DNA from: Candidatus Woesearchaeota archaeon
GTDB taxonomy: Archaea; Nanobdellota; Nanobdellia; Woesearchaeales; GW2011-AR4
Reading direction: 5' to 3'
Assembly (NCBI GenBank): GCA_016185915.1
Contig: JACPMP010000023.1
Span: 1 to 5,935, forward strand
DNA length: 5,935 nt
In this document: positions 1 to 5,500 of the stretch, piece by piece
How positions within the stretch are numbered: the stretch's first letter is position 1
How the letters are laid out: each line of letters begins with the position of its first letter
Notes under the pieces: model-generated
What the model saw: only the letters and a program-made list of their open reading frames with translations
What the model was told of the DNA's origin: nothing
Databases searched by the model: none
Made by a program: the position numbers and the translations under genes

Positions 1-1
1 A

Positions 2-127
2 ACTACAAGGGGACCATACCTTGTGTGTTTTAAAGTAGACCCATACGAGAATTGCTTGCCGATGATACCTAGTGGAGGAACAGTCAAAGAGATGGTTACT
101 TATCAAGGTGTAAAAAAGGTTGCATAA
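2..127 (+). CDS. ilvB: Acetolactate synthase large subunit, C-terminal fragment (partial)
   Basis: This is the last 41 codons plus TAA of a gene that enters from the left edge. The translation contains GPYLVCFKVDPYENCLPMIP followed by SGGTVKEMV. It matches the end of the ThDP-binding domain of acetolactate (acetohydroxyacid) synthase large subunits, where a GP..(L/V)..V.VD..EN.LPM.P.G....EM pattern is conserved. The family condenses two pyruvates, or pyruvate with 2-oxobutyrate, in branched-chain amino acid synthesis, in the cytoplasm. Only the extreme C-terminus is present, so the catalytic glutamate and the ThDP motif cannot be checked. Another ThDP-dependent decarboxylase of the same superfamily is possible, but the LPM-P-GG-EM ending favours IlvB. 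No regulatory subunit (ilvN) follows; the next gene has its own promoter. Confidence 0.8.
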   Translation, partial: TTRGPYLVCFKVDPYENCLPMIPSGGTVKEMVTYQGVKKVA

Positions 128-141
128 GAGATAGAATCTCT
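127..141 (+). terminator. Hairpin at the ilvB-like stop codon, possible 3' end signal
   Basis: AGAGAT, a 3-base AGA loop, and ATCTCT form a perfect 6-bp stem beginning at the last base of the TAA stop. No U-tract follows directly; the nearest T-rich stretch is at 181-192. It may therefore be a 3'-end or processing structure, not a classical terminator, or chance. Confidence 0.3.
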
Positions 142-167
142 CCTCATTCCATAAAATTTCCAAAATC

Positions 168-175
168 TTTATATA
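168..175 (+). promoter_or_regulatory. TATA box for the 242-865 gene
   Basis: TTTATATA is preceded by an A-rich BRE-like stretch (CCAAAATC at 160-167). Archaeal transcription usually starts about 25 bases after the box, here near 197-201. That gives a leader of roughly 40 bases that includes the Shine-Dalgarno motif at 229-233. The box matches the archaeal TBP consensus well. Confidence 0.55.
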
Positions 176-208
176 CTTTAATTTTTCTTGTTAATTTGAT
201 AGTGTGGA

Positions 209-225
209 TTTATTATAAATTAAAA
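209..225 (+). repeat. 17-bp motif, copy 1, upstream of the first coiled-coil gene
   Basis: TTTATTATAAATTAAAA occurs here, just before the Shine-Dalgarno motif of the 242-865 gene, and again identically at 1000-1016, directly at the start of the next gene. It resembles a TATA box but would place transcription start at about 240. That would make the first gene leaderless and would not work for the second. Its role is unknown. Confidence 0.5.
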
Positions 226-228
226 AAA

Positions 229-233
229 GAGGT
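229..233 (+). promoter_or_regulatory. Shine-Dalgarno motif deciding the ATG at 242
   Basis: GAGGT, followed by TGAT, resembles the archaeal anti-16S consensus GGAGGTGAT. It ends 8 bases before the ATG at 242. An in-frame TTG at 233 overlaps the motif itself and is therefore unlikely to be the start. Confidence 0.65.
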
Positions 234-241
234 TGATTGAG

Positions 242-865
242 ATGGAAGAAGATTTTACATACAAGGATATTTCTGAATTAAAGAAAGAATTAGAAGGGCT
301 GAAAGGAAAAAAAGACATTTCTACAAAAGAGCTTTATGAGGCTGTGCAAAAACTTTCTCAAACAATGACGGATATGCTAGAAATTTTTGGAGCAGCAGCA
401 GAGCAGATGAAGTTAGAAGAAAGAGAGTATGAAGCAGAAGCTAAAAAGCACGAGATGATATTGTCCAAATTAGACAAAATCATAGACCAAAATAAAACTA
501 TCGCAGAAGCAATGGTCGGAGTTGTTGACATGATTAAGGAAAAATTGGTTGCCCCAGCAAAGGAAAAAGAAGAATCATTTTTTAAGCCAGTGCAAGAATC
601 AAGACAATTTATGAGGCCACCGAAGCAAGAATGGCAACCTAGACCAGAGCCAGTACAGAGAACGCAACCCATAATGGCACCGCCGCAAATGATGTCTCCA
701 CCTCTTCAGCCGCCATCAATGAGCCAGCCTGCGCCGCCTCCTGATTTTGGAATGCAGATGCCTCCAATGGAACCAACTCCTTCGCCAGATTTAGATTTTC
801 CAGATTTTAACTTAGAGGAGGAAGAGCCGAAGAAGAAGGGCTTATTTGGAATGTTTAAGAAGTGA
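242..865 (+). CDS. Coiled-coil protein with Pro/Met-rich linker and basic-hydrophobic tail, function unknown
   Basis: I do not recognise a named family for this 207-residue protein. Residues about 5-105 are charged and helix-forming, with heptad-like leucine and isoleucine spacing (LKKELEGLKGKK, then MILSKLDKIIDQNKTIAEAM), so a coiled coil and oligomerisation are likely. Residues about 124-183 are rich in proline, methionine and glutamine and should be disordered. An acidic patch follows (DLDFPDFNLEEEE), and the chain ends in PKKKGLFGMFKK, a basic-hydrophobic peptide that could be a membrane- or protein-docking tail. There is no signal peptide or membrane span, so it is probably cytoplasmic. 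The start is the ATG served by GAGGT at 229-233; a TTG nine bases upstream was rejected. It has its own TATA box and U-tracts behind it, so it is probably monocistronic. A structural or scaffold role is only an inference. Confidence 0.8.
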   Translation: MEEDFTYKDISELKKELEGLKGKKDISTKELYEAVQKLSQTMTDMLEIFGAAAEQMKLEEREYEAEAKKHEMILSKLDKIIDQNKTIAEAMVGVVDMIKEKLVAPAKEKEESFFKPVQESRQFMRPPKQEWQPRPEPVQRTQPIMAPPQMMSPPLQPPSMSQPAPPPDFGMQMPPMEPTPSPDLDFPDFNLEEEEPKKKGLFGMFKK

Positions 866-890
866 TTTTTGAATTTTTTTAAAATTTTTA
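866..890 (+). terminator. U-tract terminator after the first coiled-coil gene
   Basis: Immediately after the TGA there are three T-runs (866-870, 874-880 and 885-889) without a strong hairpin. Archaeal RNA polymerase terminates at such U-rich tracts. The rest of the 866-1015 gap is AT-rich, and I see no RNA gene or small ORF in it. Confidence 0.55.
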
Positions 891-999
891 ATGGATTTAA
901 AATTTAATGCGCTAAGAAAGACAAAATACATTAAAAACAAAATCAATTTTACATCAATAAAAATATTAATTAGATTATTAATGAAAAAATAAAATGATG

Positions 1000-1016
1000 T
1001 TTATTATAAATTAAAA
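1000..1016 (+). repeat. 17-bp motif, copy 2, abutting the second coiled-coil gene
   Basis: This is identical to 209-225. Here the last A of the motif is the A of the ATG start at 1016. The flanking bases differ between the two copies, so the match is limited to these 17 positions. It takes the place where a Shine-Dalgarno motif would be, and none is present. Confidence 0.5.
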
Positions 1017-1504
1017 TGTATCCAATTCAAAACTCAAAATCATTCGGTCATTTTGCCAAGCATCTTTTTCTTATTGGAAGAGTCTATGCTGAGAGAAACA
1101 AAGCAAAAGAGAATGTCAACAATCATCTTCAAAATATGAGAAAATCAATAATAAGGATGAGATTAAGCTACAGCGATATAGACAAATTAAAAGAAAAGAT
1201 TGAAAGTCTTATTGACTGGGAAAGAAAATATGCAAAATTCTTCAAGCCAGAAGACAAGGAAACTTTGGAACTTAAAAATCAGATAAATGCTCTTGAAGAG
1301 GAATTAATAAATGAAAGAGAAGGAAAATTAAAATTAATAAGCGAGAATGATGAAAAAATAGCGCAGCTTACAGAATCATTGGACAATATAAAATCAAAAA
1401 CGAATCATCTTCTTATGGAAAAGGCGAAAAGGCAGCAAAGATTGACTGCATTAGACAGAAAAATAAGGGAAAAAGTTGACGTGCATGGGTATTATAATTC
1501 GTGA
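1016..1504 (+). CDS. Coiled-coil protein, function unknown
   Basis: This encodes 162 residues with no family I can name. The first ~35 residues (MYPIQNSKSFGHFAKHLFLI onward) contain a short hydrophobic-aromatic stretch but no convincing signal peptide. From about residue 55 to 155 the chain is a charged helix with regular Leu/Ile spacing (IDKLKEKIESLIDWERKYAK; later LELKNQINALEEELINE), so a long coiled coil is expected, ending VDVHGYYNS. The central block ERKYAKFFKPEDKETLEL is the most distinctive part. The start at 1016 has no Shine-Dalgarno motif. The next in-frame ATG (1136) would remove the apparently conserved front, so 1016 is preferred. It lies downstream of another coiled-coil gene on the same strand, 150 bases away and past U-tracts, with a shared 17-bp upstream motif. 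Joint regulation or partnership is an inference. Its stop abuts the stop of vapC. Confidence 0.75.
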   Translation: MYPIQNSKSFGHFAKHLFLIGRVYAERNKAKENVNNHLQNMRKSIIRMRLSYSDIDKLKEKIESLIDWERKYAKFFKPEDKETLELKNQINALEEELINEREGKLKLISENDEKIAQLTESLDNIKSKTNHLLMEKAKRQQRLTALDRKIREKVDVHGYYNS

Positions 1505-1864
1505 TTATTTCAAGTAAATGACATTTTCAAAATCTTCAAATTCGTTGTCTCCAGTTAAAAATTTGTAATTATTCTCAATTGCAAAAATATATCCTACACA
1601 ATCAAAAAATGCTAAATCCCTCTTCTTATTTTCGTGCCTGAACTTAACCGCTTTTATTAGAGTCTCTCTTGGGACAATAACACAATAAGGCTCTAATTTT
1701 CTATACCAAAAATCTGCAGTCTGTTCATTATATCTCTGAAGAAGTACGTAATAAAATTCTGATATTGTAATGTCAGTTATGACGAAATCCTCATTGAGCA
1801 GAGAAGTAAATTTTTCATTGCCAATAGCAATCTCAATAAGAGGGTAAGTGTCAAGACATTTCAT
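1505..1864 (-). CDS. vapC: VapC-type PIN-domain ribonuclease toxin
   Basis: This is a 119-residue PIN-domain protein. The acidic residues expected at the Mg2+ site are in family positions: D5 (KCLDTYPLIE), E36 (TISEFYYVL), D88 (LAFFDCVGYIFA) and D106 (FLTGDNEF). VapC toxins are Mg-dependent endoribonucleases that cut tRNA or rRNA and are held inactive by VapB. The start follows the antitoxin stop by 15 bases, with a weak GGAAG ribosome-binding site at 1874-1878, so the pair is one operon in antitoxin-toxin order. Length is within the usual range of about 120-140 residues, and all motifs are intact, so it is probably active. The RNA target cannot be read from sequence. The stop codon directly touches the stop of the convergent gene. 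Confidence 0.88.
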   Translation of the reverse strand: MKCLDTYPLIEIAIGNEKFTSLLNEDFVITDITISEFYYVLLQRYNEQTADFWYRKLEPYCVIVPRETLIKAVKFRHENKKRDLAFFDCVGYIFAIENNYKFLTGDNEFEDFENVIYLK

Positions 1865-1879
1865 TTTCAGTTACTTCCA

Positions 1880-2089
1880 CTACTTACTTCCCAAATCTTT
1901 CCTTACTTCTTTTAAGTCAATATCCTTTAATTTTGGAAGTGCCCCAAATAACTCCCTTAGAACATTACTTTTCTTTTTTATTTCTACTACGACTTCTGTT
2001 TCTGGCTTCAGACTCATGCCTTTAGCTATGTCTTTAGGTATTATTATTCCGACAGAGTTCCCTATTTGTTTTATTTTTGCGTTTAACAT
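1880..2089 (-). CDS. vapB: VapB-type antitoxin with SpoVT-AbrB DNA-binding domain
   Basis: This 69-residue protein starts with the swapped-hairpin AbrB pattern (KIKQIGNSVGIIIPKDIAKG, then LKPETEVVVEI), covering residues about 3-40, which binds operator DNA as a dimer. The tail (NVLRELFGALPKLKDIDLKE then VRKDLGSK) is the usual toxin-binding segment that wraps the PIN domain. It is expected to neutralise the VapC encoded next to it and, with VapC, to repress the operon. The start ATG lies about 12 bases from the predicted transcription start, so the message has a very short leader and no Shine-Dalgarno motif, as is common for archaeal first genes. Confidence 0.87.
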   Translation of the reverse strand: MLNAKIKQIGNSVGIIIPKDIAKGMSLKPETEVVVEIKKKSNVLRELFGALPKLKDIDLKEVRKDLGSK

Positions 2090-2094
2090 TTTGT

Positions 2095-2113
2095 TTAACT
2101 GTATTACAGATAA
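2095..2113 (-). promoter_or_regulatory. Candidate VapB operator over the vapBC start site
   Basis: TTAACTGTATTACAGATAA is an inverted repeat around a single central base. Its inner core CTGTA-T-TACAG is perfect and the full 9-base arms have one mismatch. It spans the transcription start predicted from the TATA box at 2123-2132. That is where an AbrB-type antitoxin would block transcription, so it is a good candidate autoregulatory site. Its function is inferred from position only. Confidence 0.5.
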
Positions 2114-2122
2114 GTATAATTA

Positions 2123-2132
2123 GTATATAAAA
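2123..2132 (-). promoter_or_regulatory. TATA box of the vapBC operon
   Basis: On the minus strand this reads TTTTATATAC, preceded by purine-rich AGGAAG, which fits a BRE. Transcription should start near 2101, about 12 bases before the vapB ATG. It lies 13 bases outside the left end of the mobile element, so the promoter belongs to the flank and not to the element. Confidence 0.6.
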
Positions 2133-2145
2133 CTTCCTATAAATC

Positions 2146-2161
2146 GAGACTGTTACATTAA
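2146..2161 (+). repeat. Left terminal inverted repeat of the element
   Basis: GAGACTGTTACATTAA matches the inverted right end at 13 of 16 positions, including an unbroken ACTGTTAC core and the TTAA behind it. The outermost GA is degraded relative to the GG of the right end. Confidence 0.6.
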
Positions 2162-2217
2162 CTCACTCATTGAATGATATGTTATCTGCGGACGTTTTCA
2201 CAACGTCTCTGCCAAAA

Positions 2218-2254
2218 ATCTTTTAAAGATGCTTAACTTTAAAGATTTAATCTT
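2218..2254. repeat. Two 13-bp perfect palindromes inside the element
   Basis: ATCTTTTAAAGAT (2218-2230) and AAGATTTAATCTT (2242-2254) are each perfect around one central base, and a related TATCTT-TT-AAGATA lies at 2398-2411. They could be binding sites, or could simply reflect AT-rich composition. Confidence 0.35.
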
Positions 2255-2327
2255 GGAGGCAGTTGCTTCGTCAGATTACAATCACTTGTTCAAGCATGGA
2301 AGATGCTTCCAAGAGCTTCTTTTCATA

Positions 2328-2348
2328 AAACATCTTTTTGGGATGTTT
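2328..2348. repeat. Hairpin-forming inverted repeat inside the element
   Basis: AAACATC and GATGTTT form a 7-bp stem around a 7-base loop. An outer TTCAT/ATGAA pair (2322-2326 and 2356-2360) could extend it. Just beside it, TGGAAG-ATG-CTTCCA (2297-2311) forms another stem, which competes with AAGCAT/ATGCTT (2292-2297 and 2303-2308). Confidence 0.4.
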
Positions 2349-2425
2349 GCGCAGCATGAATAAATTTGCAAATCTTATTACAATTAGGGGGTATCTATAT
2401 CTTTTAAGATAACCGTTTTTTGTCA

Positions 2426-2453
2426 TTTGGAGCACCTCTTTTTAGTGCCCAAA
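2426..2453 (-). promoter_or_regulatory. Hairpin covering the ribosome-binding site of the element ORF
   Basis: In the minus-strand RNA, TTTGGGCAC pairs with GTGC-U-CCAAA: nine base pairs with one bulged U and a 9-base loop. The GAGGTG motif falls partly in the loop and partly in the stem, and the A of the start codon is the last paired base. Transcripts that enter from the surface-protein gene would include the whole hairpin and so be poorly translated. Hairpins of this kind are known to block transposase translation from read-through RNA in elements such as IS10 and IS200. Applying that here is an inference. Confidence 0.5.
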
Positions 2454-2504
2454 CCCACTATTTTTTGGACATAATTGTATTTTTGAGAATAAATAGCTAT
2501 TGGA

Positions 2505-2520
2505 TTAACGTAACAGTTCC
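2505..2520 (-). repeat. Right terminal inverted repeat of the element
   Basis: Read inward on the minus strand it is GGAACTGTTACGTTAA, with the leading GG and CTGTT found at IS6-family ends. It begins 10 bases after the stop codon of the surface-protein gene, so it does not interrupt the coding sequence. Confidence 0.6.
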
Positions 2521-2530
2521 GCTTTAATAC

Positions 2531-5500
2531 TCAAGTTATGATTATCGTTAAATTCTCTGAATCGATTAAAGTGCCATTTCTAGCAGTTGCATTAACATTA
2601 AACGCTCCAGTTATGGTAAAGTTATAATCTATAAACACAAACAGTGGCTTGGCAAACTGCAATATGCTTGCCGTAGTGCTGTTGATGACATAGCTATTTC
2701 TAGTATCAAAAGTCCAAGAAACATTTGTTAGGTTTGAAGCTAGAGTATTGTTAATGTCAAATTCAAATACTCTCTTTGTGTCAGTTGCATTTAACACATT
2801 TAAGTTATAAACATCTATGCCGCCTAATACACTTTGTATGCTGACAAAGATTATTTCTGAGTCTTGATTTGTTCCGTTTTTCGCTGTAGAATTAACTGTA
2901 AAGTCTCCACCTTGCGTGTAATTATAAGCTACAAACACAAATGCCCTTTTACTTGTTTGCAAGGATATTAAACTGTTAGCCAAAATATTCTCCAAGCCAG
3001 TATTTAAGCTCCAGTTTGTACTGTTTAGGCTTGTATTGCCGCTATTGTTAATGCTAAATTCAAATGTTTTTAAAGTTAAGTTATCATAGACTAATGAGAG
3101 ATTATAGACATCAATCGCTGCTTGAACTGTTGGGCTTTGTATGCTGACAAAGATTATTTCTGAGTCTTGATTTGTTCCGTTTTTTGCTGTAGCATTAACT
3201 GTAAAGTCGCCAGTTTGGGTATAATTATAGTTAGCAAATACAAAAATACCCTTGCTTGGTTGCAGACTAATGAGATTATTAGCCAAAATTAAGTCTAAGC
3301 TGGTATTTAAAGTCCAGTTTATGCTGCTCAGAATTGAATTTCCTGTATTGTTAATTCTAAATTCAAATATTTTGAGGGTTGAATTATCGTATAATAATGA
3401 TAGGTTATTGACATTTATACCCTGTATAGTTTCAGGCAGAATTGTAGATGCAGTAACAAAAGAAAAATTGCTGCTGGCACAGTTGCTAGAACTGTCGCAT
3501 GCTGTAGTATTAAAGCAATAAAGAGTAGAATTTGTTAGTGCGCTGATTGATTGTACATGAAAGGTGCTTAATGTGTTGTTTTGATTGCTAAATACGCCAG
3601 TATGCGAAGGACACAATCCAAGATTATTCGTTTCATTTGCATTCTCATTAGTAGACCATGTTATTGTGACAGACTGGTTAGTTGTGGTGGAATTAATTAA
3701 ATTCGAGATGGTTGGTGGCGTTGTATCTGTTAGTTGATTTTCTGCTGTTCTGAAAGAAAAGTTTGCAGATGCTCTGTTAAACGAAGCATCAGATGCTGTT
3801 ATATTTACGCAGTAATTTGTTAAATTTGAAAGCCCAGCAATACTTTGGGTGTGAGTTGTTGCAAAAGTTGAATTGCTGAATGAGTTAGTTCCAGTAAATG
3901 AAGGGCATAGACCAATAGTTAATGTGTAGTTTGCTGTTTCATCTGTTGCCCAATTAACTGCTACAGATTGATTAGTTGTGGTTTGGTTAAAAGGATTTGT
4001 GGTGAATGATGGAGGGATTATGTCAACTACTGTTATCAAAGTAGAGTTTTGTTTTACATTATTATTAGTATCAGTAGCGTACATAGTAAAATTGATAACA
4101 CAAGGACTGCTACATACTTTAGTTACATTACTTACTTGTCCAACAAGCCCTAATAATGTAAAATTGATTTTAGTGATAATTCCTGAGATGTTATAAGTAA
4201 TATTTCCAAATAGTAATCCGCTTTCGTCTGTAAGATTACCGGTAAAATTAATCACATCATTTATTTTTGGATTTGTTATATTAAAAGTTGTATTAACTAC
4301 TGGAGGTATATTATCTACAACTGTAATTAAAGTACTGTTCTGCTTTACGTTATTACTTGTGTCCGTAGCATACATTGTGAAGTTAATCACACAAGCAGAG
4401 CTACACACTCTTGTAACATTGCTTATTTGTGCACTTGTGCCTGATAGTGTGAAATCAACTTTTGTCAAAATACCACTAATATTATAAGTTATATTTGCAC
4501 TTAATAATCCAGTTTCATCAGTTATGTTGCCAGTAAAGTTAATGACATCATTCATAAGGGGAGATGAAGTATTAAAAGTTGTATTCACAACAGGTACGAT
4601 ATTGTCTACAATTGTAACGACTGTCGAATTTTGTTTAACGTTATTTGACGTATCAGTTGCAAAAACAGTATAATTAACCACACAACCACCAACACAATTA
4701 TCTGGCAATCTGCTTGCATTACTTACTTGCGTAGTTGTTCCACTCAAAGTAAAGTTAATCTTAACAGTTCCAGTTGTAAAGTTAATAGTAATGTTTGCTG
4801 TGCTTAATCCAGTTTCATCTGTTATATTGGCTGATATGTTCACAACGTCATTTATTCTAGGAAGTGTTACGTTTAAAGTTGTGTTTACGATTGGCGGTGT
4901 TGTGTCTGTCTGGTTTGTTGCTAAGATAGTTTCAGTATAGTAAATGCTGCTTTCAATTGACACATTCAACAAACCAACACTATCAGAAGAAAATTTTAAA
5001 GATATATTACAAAATCCTTGTGCATCTGCTGTACAACTAGACAAGGCACTATTTAGCTCATCGCCAAATTCATAAACATTATTCTCAACTCCATAATAGC
5101 CAGTATTGTTCCATACTGCTTGATTATTTGCATATAAAACAGGATTTTGCGTTGCGTTTCTTACAGTTACTGTGTTAGCGCTTTGCACTTGCGTTCCAAA
5201 CAGCAAGCCATCGCTTGGAGTTACTTTGCAATACCATTGATCGCCTGGAGTTAAATTATTTTTATTTAATATTTGATTGTTAATATTTTGGTTAACGCTA
5301 TTTTTCCACCATTCATAGCTTGAGTTCTGCTCTGTAAAGTTTTCTGGATCAGAATAAGTATAGTTGCACAATAAATCTTGTCCAGCATTTGGGATTTCTG
5401 GCAAAACCCCAACATTTGAAACTGAAGGCGCTTCATGAGTCCTATCACAGGATTGGTCGTTGCTTTGATTAATTGTGTTAGAAGCATAAACATAGTAAGC

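Larger units (their letters stand above)
2198..2426 (-). pseudogene. Frameshifted short ORF inside the element, transposase-like start
   Basis: From the ATG at 2424-2426 a frame of 51 codons runs to a TGA at 2271-2273. It begins MTKNGYLKRYRYPLIVIRFA and continues through KKMFYEKKLLEASSMLEQV. Skipping one base at the stop joins it to a second frame of 24 codons (DEATASKIKSLKLSIFKRFL then AETL) that ends at 2198-2200. The basic RYRYPLIVIRFA start resembles the N-terminus of archaeal IS6-like transposases, but the DDE catalytic core is absent. A strong Shine-Dalgarno motif, GAGGTG at 2433-2438, lies 6 bases before the ATG, which shows that this was once a translated gene. The family call is a resemblance only. 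The downstream frame choice is uncertain, because a third stretch in the first frame (KIFGRDVVKTSADNISFNE, ending near 2163) also looks protein-like. Confidence 0.5.
2146..2520 (-). mobile_element. 375-bp IS6-like insertion-sequence remnant or MITE
   Basis: The region is bounded by imperfect terminal inverted repeats, 13 of 16 positions matching (2146-2161 against the complement of 2505-2520). The right end reads GGAACTGTTACGTTAA, which resembles the GG-N2-CTGTTGCAAA ends known for IS6-family elements. Inside is a minus-strand frame (2198-2426) that starts like a short transposase but is frameshifted and far shorter than the ~200-250 residues of the family. Several small hairpins lie within. 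IS6 elements make 8-bp target duplications; the flanks here (TATAAATC and GCTTTAAT) do not match, so the insertion is old, rearranged, or the ends are misplaced. An internally deleted, non-autonomous copy is the likely state. Confidence 0.55.
2534..3421 (-). repeat. Three CARDB-like protein repeats (residues 839-1134)
   Basis: The repeats are at about 3134-3421, 2834-3118 and 2534-2821. Each reads I.V.NL..L.(D/N)..LK.FEF.INN, then a W.(L/F).T motif, then F(V/F)..YN(Y/F)T, and ends N.TA(K/R)NGT..DSE. The first two are closest to each other; the third is the most divergent and ends the protein. The pattern resembles CARDB/APHP beta-sandwich modules common in archaeal surface proteins. Confidence 0.7.

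Noticed and set aside
994..1000. ATGATGT as a C box of a C/D guide RNA before the gene at 1016
   Set aside because: There is no D box (CTGA) or C'/D' pair at a suitable distance.
1848..2123. 91-codon plus-strand open frame opposite vapB and the vapB-vapC junction
   Set aside because: It lies antisense to vapB and the vapBC promoter, has a Phe/Ser-rich translation typical of a reverse-strand shadow, and has no ribosome-binding site.
2155..2466. A ~300-nt structured plus-strand RNA gene (TATA-like box at 2123, several hairpins, hairpin plus T-run at 2426-2466), considered as RNase P or SRP RNA
   Set aside because: None of the conserved RNase P or SRP sequence blocks are present. The minus strand shows terminal inverted repeats, a Shine-Dalgarno motif and coding-like frames, which explain the region better.
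2521..2533. Truncation of the surface protein by the mobile element
   Set aside because: The stop codon lies outside the element, 10 bases before its right end, and the last repeat ends at the same place as the earlier repeats, so the C-terminus looks natural.
2534..4906. Tandem repeats as a possible CRISPR array
   Set aside because: The period is about 290-303 bp, the repeats are coding, and they diverge at synonymous sites. There are no short identical repeats with unique spacers.
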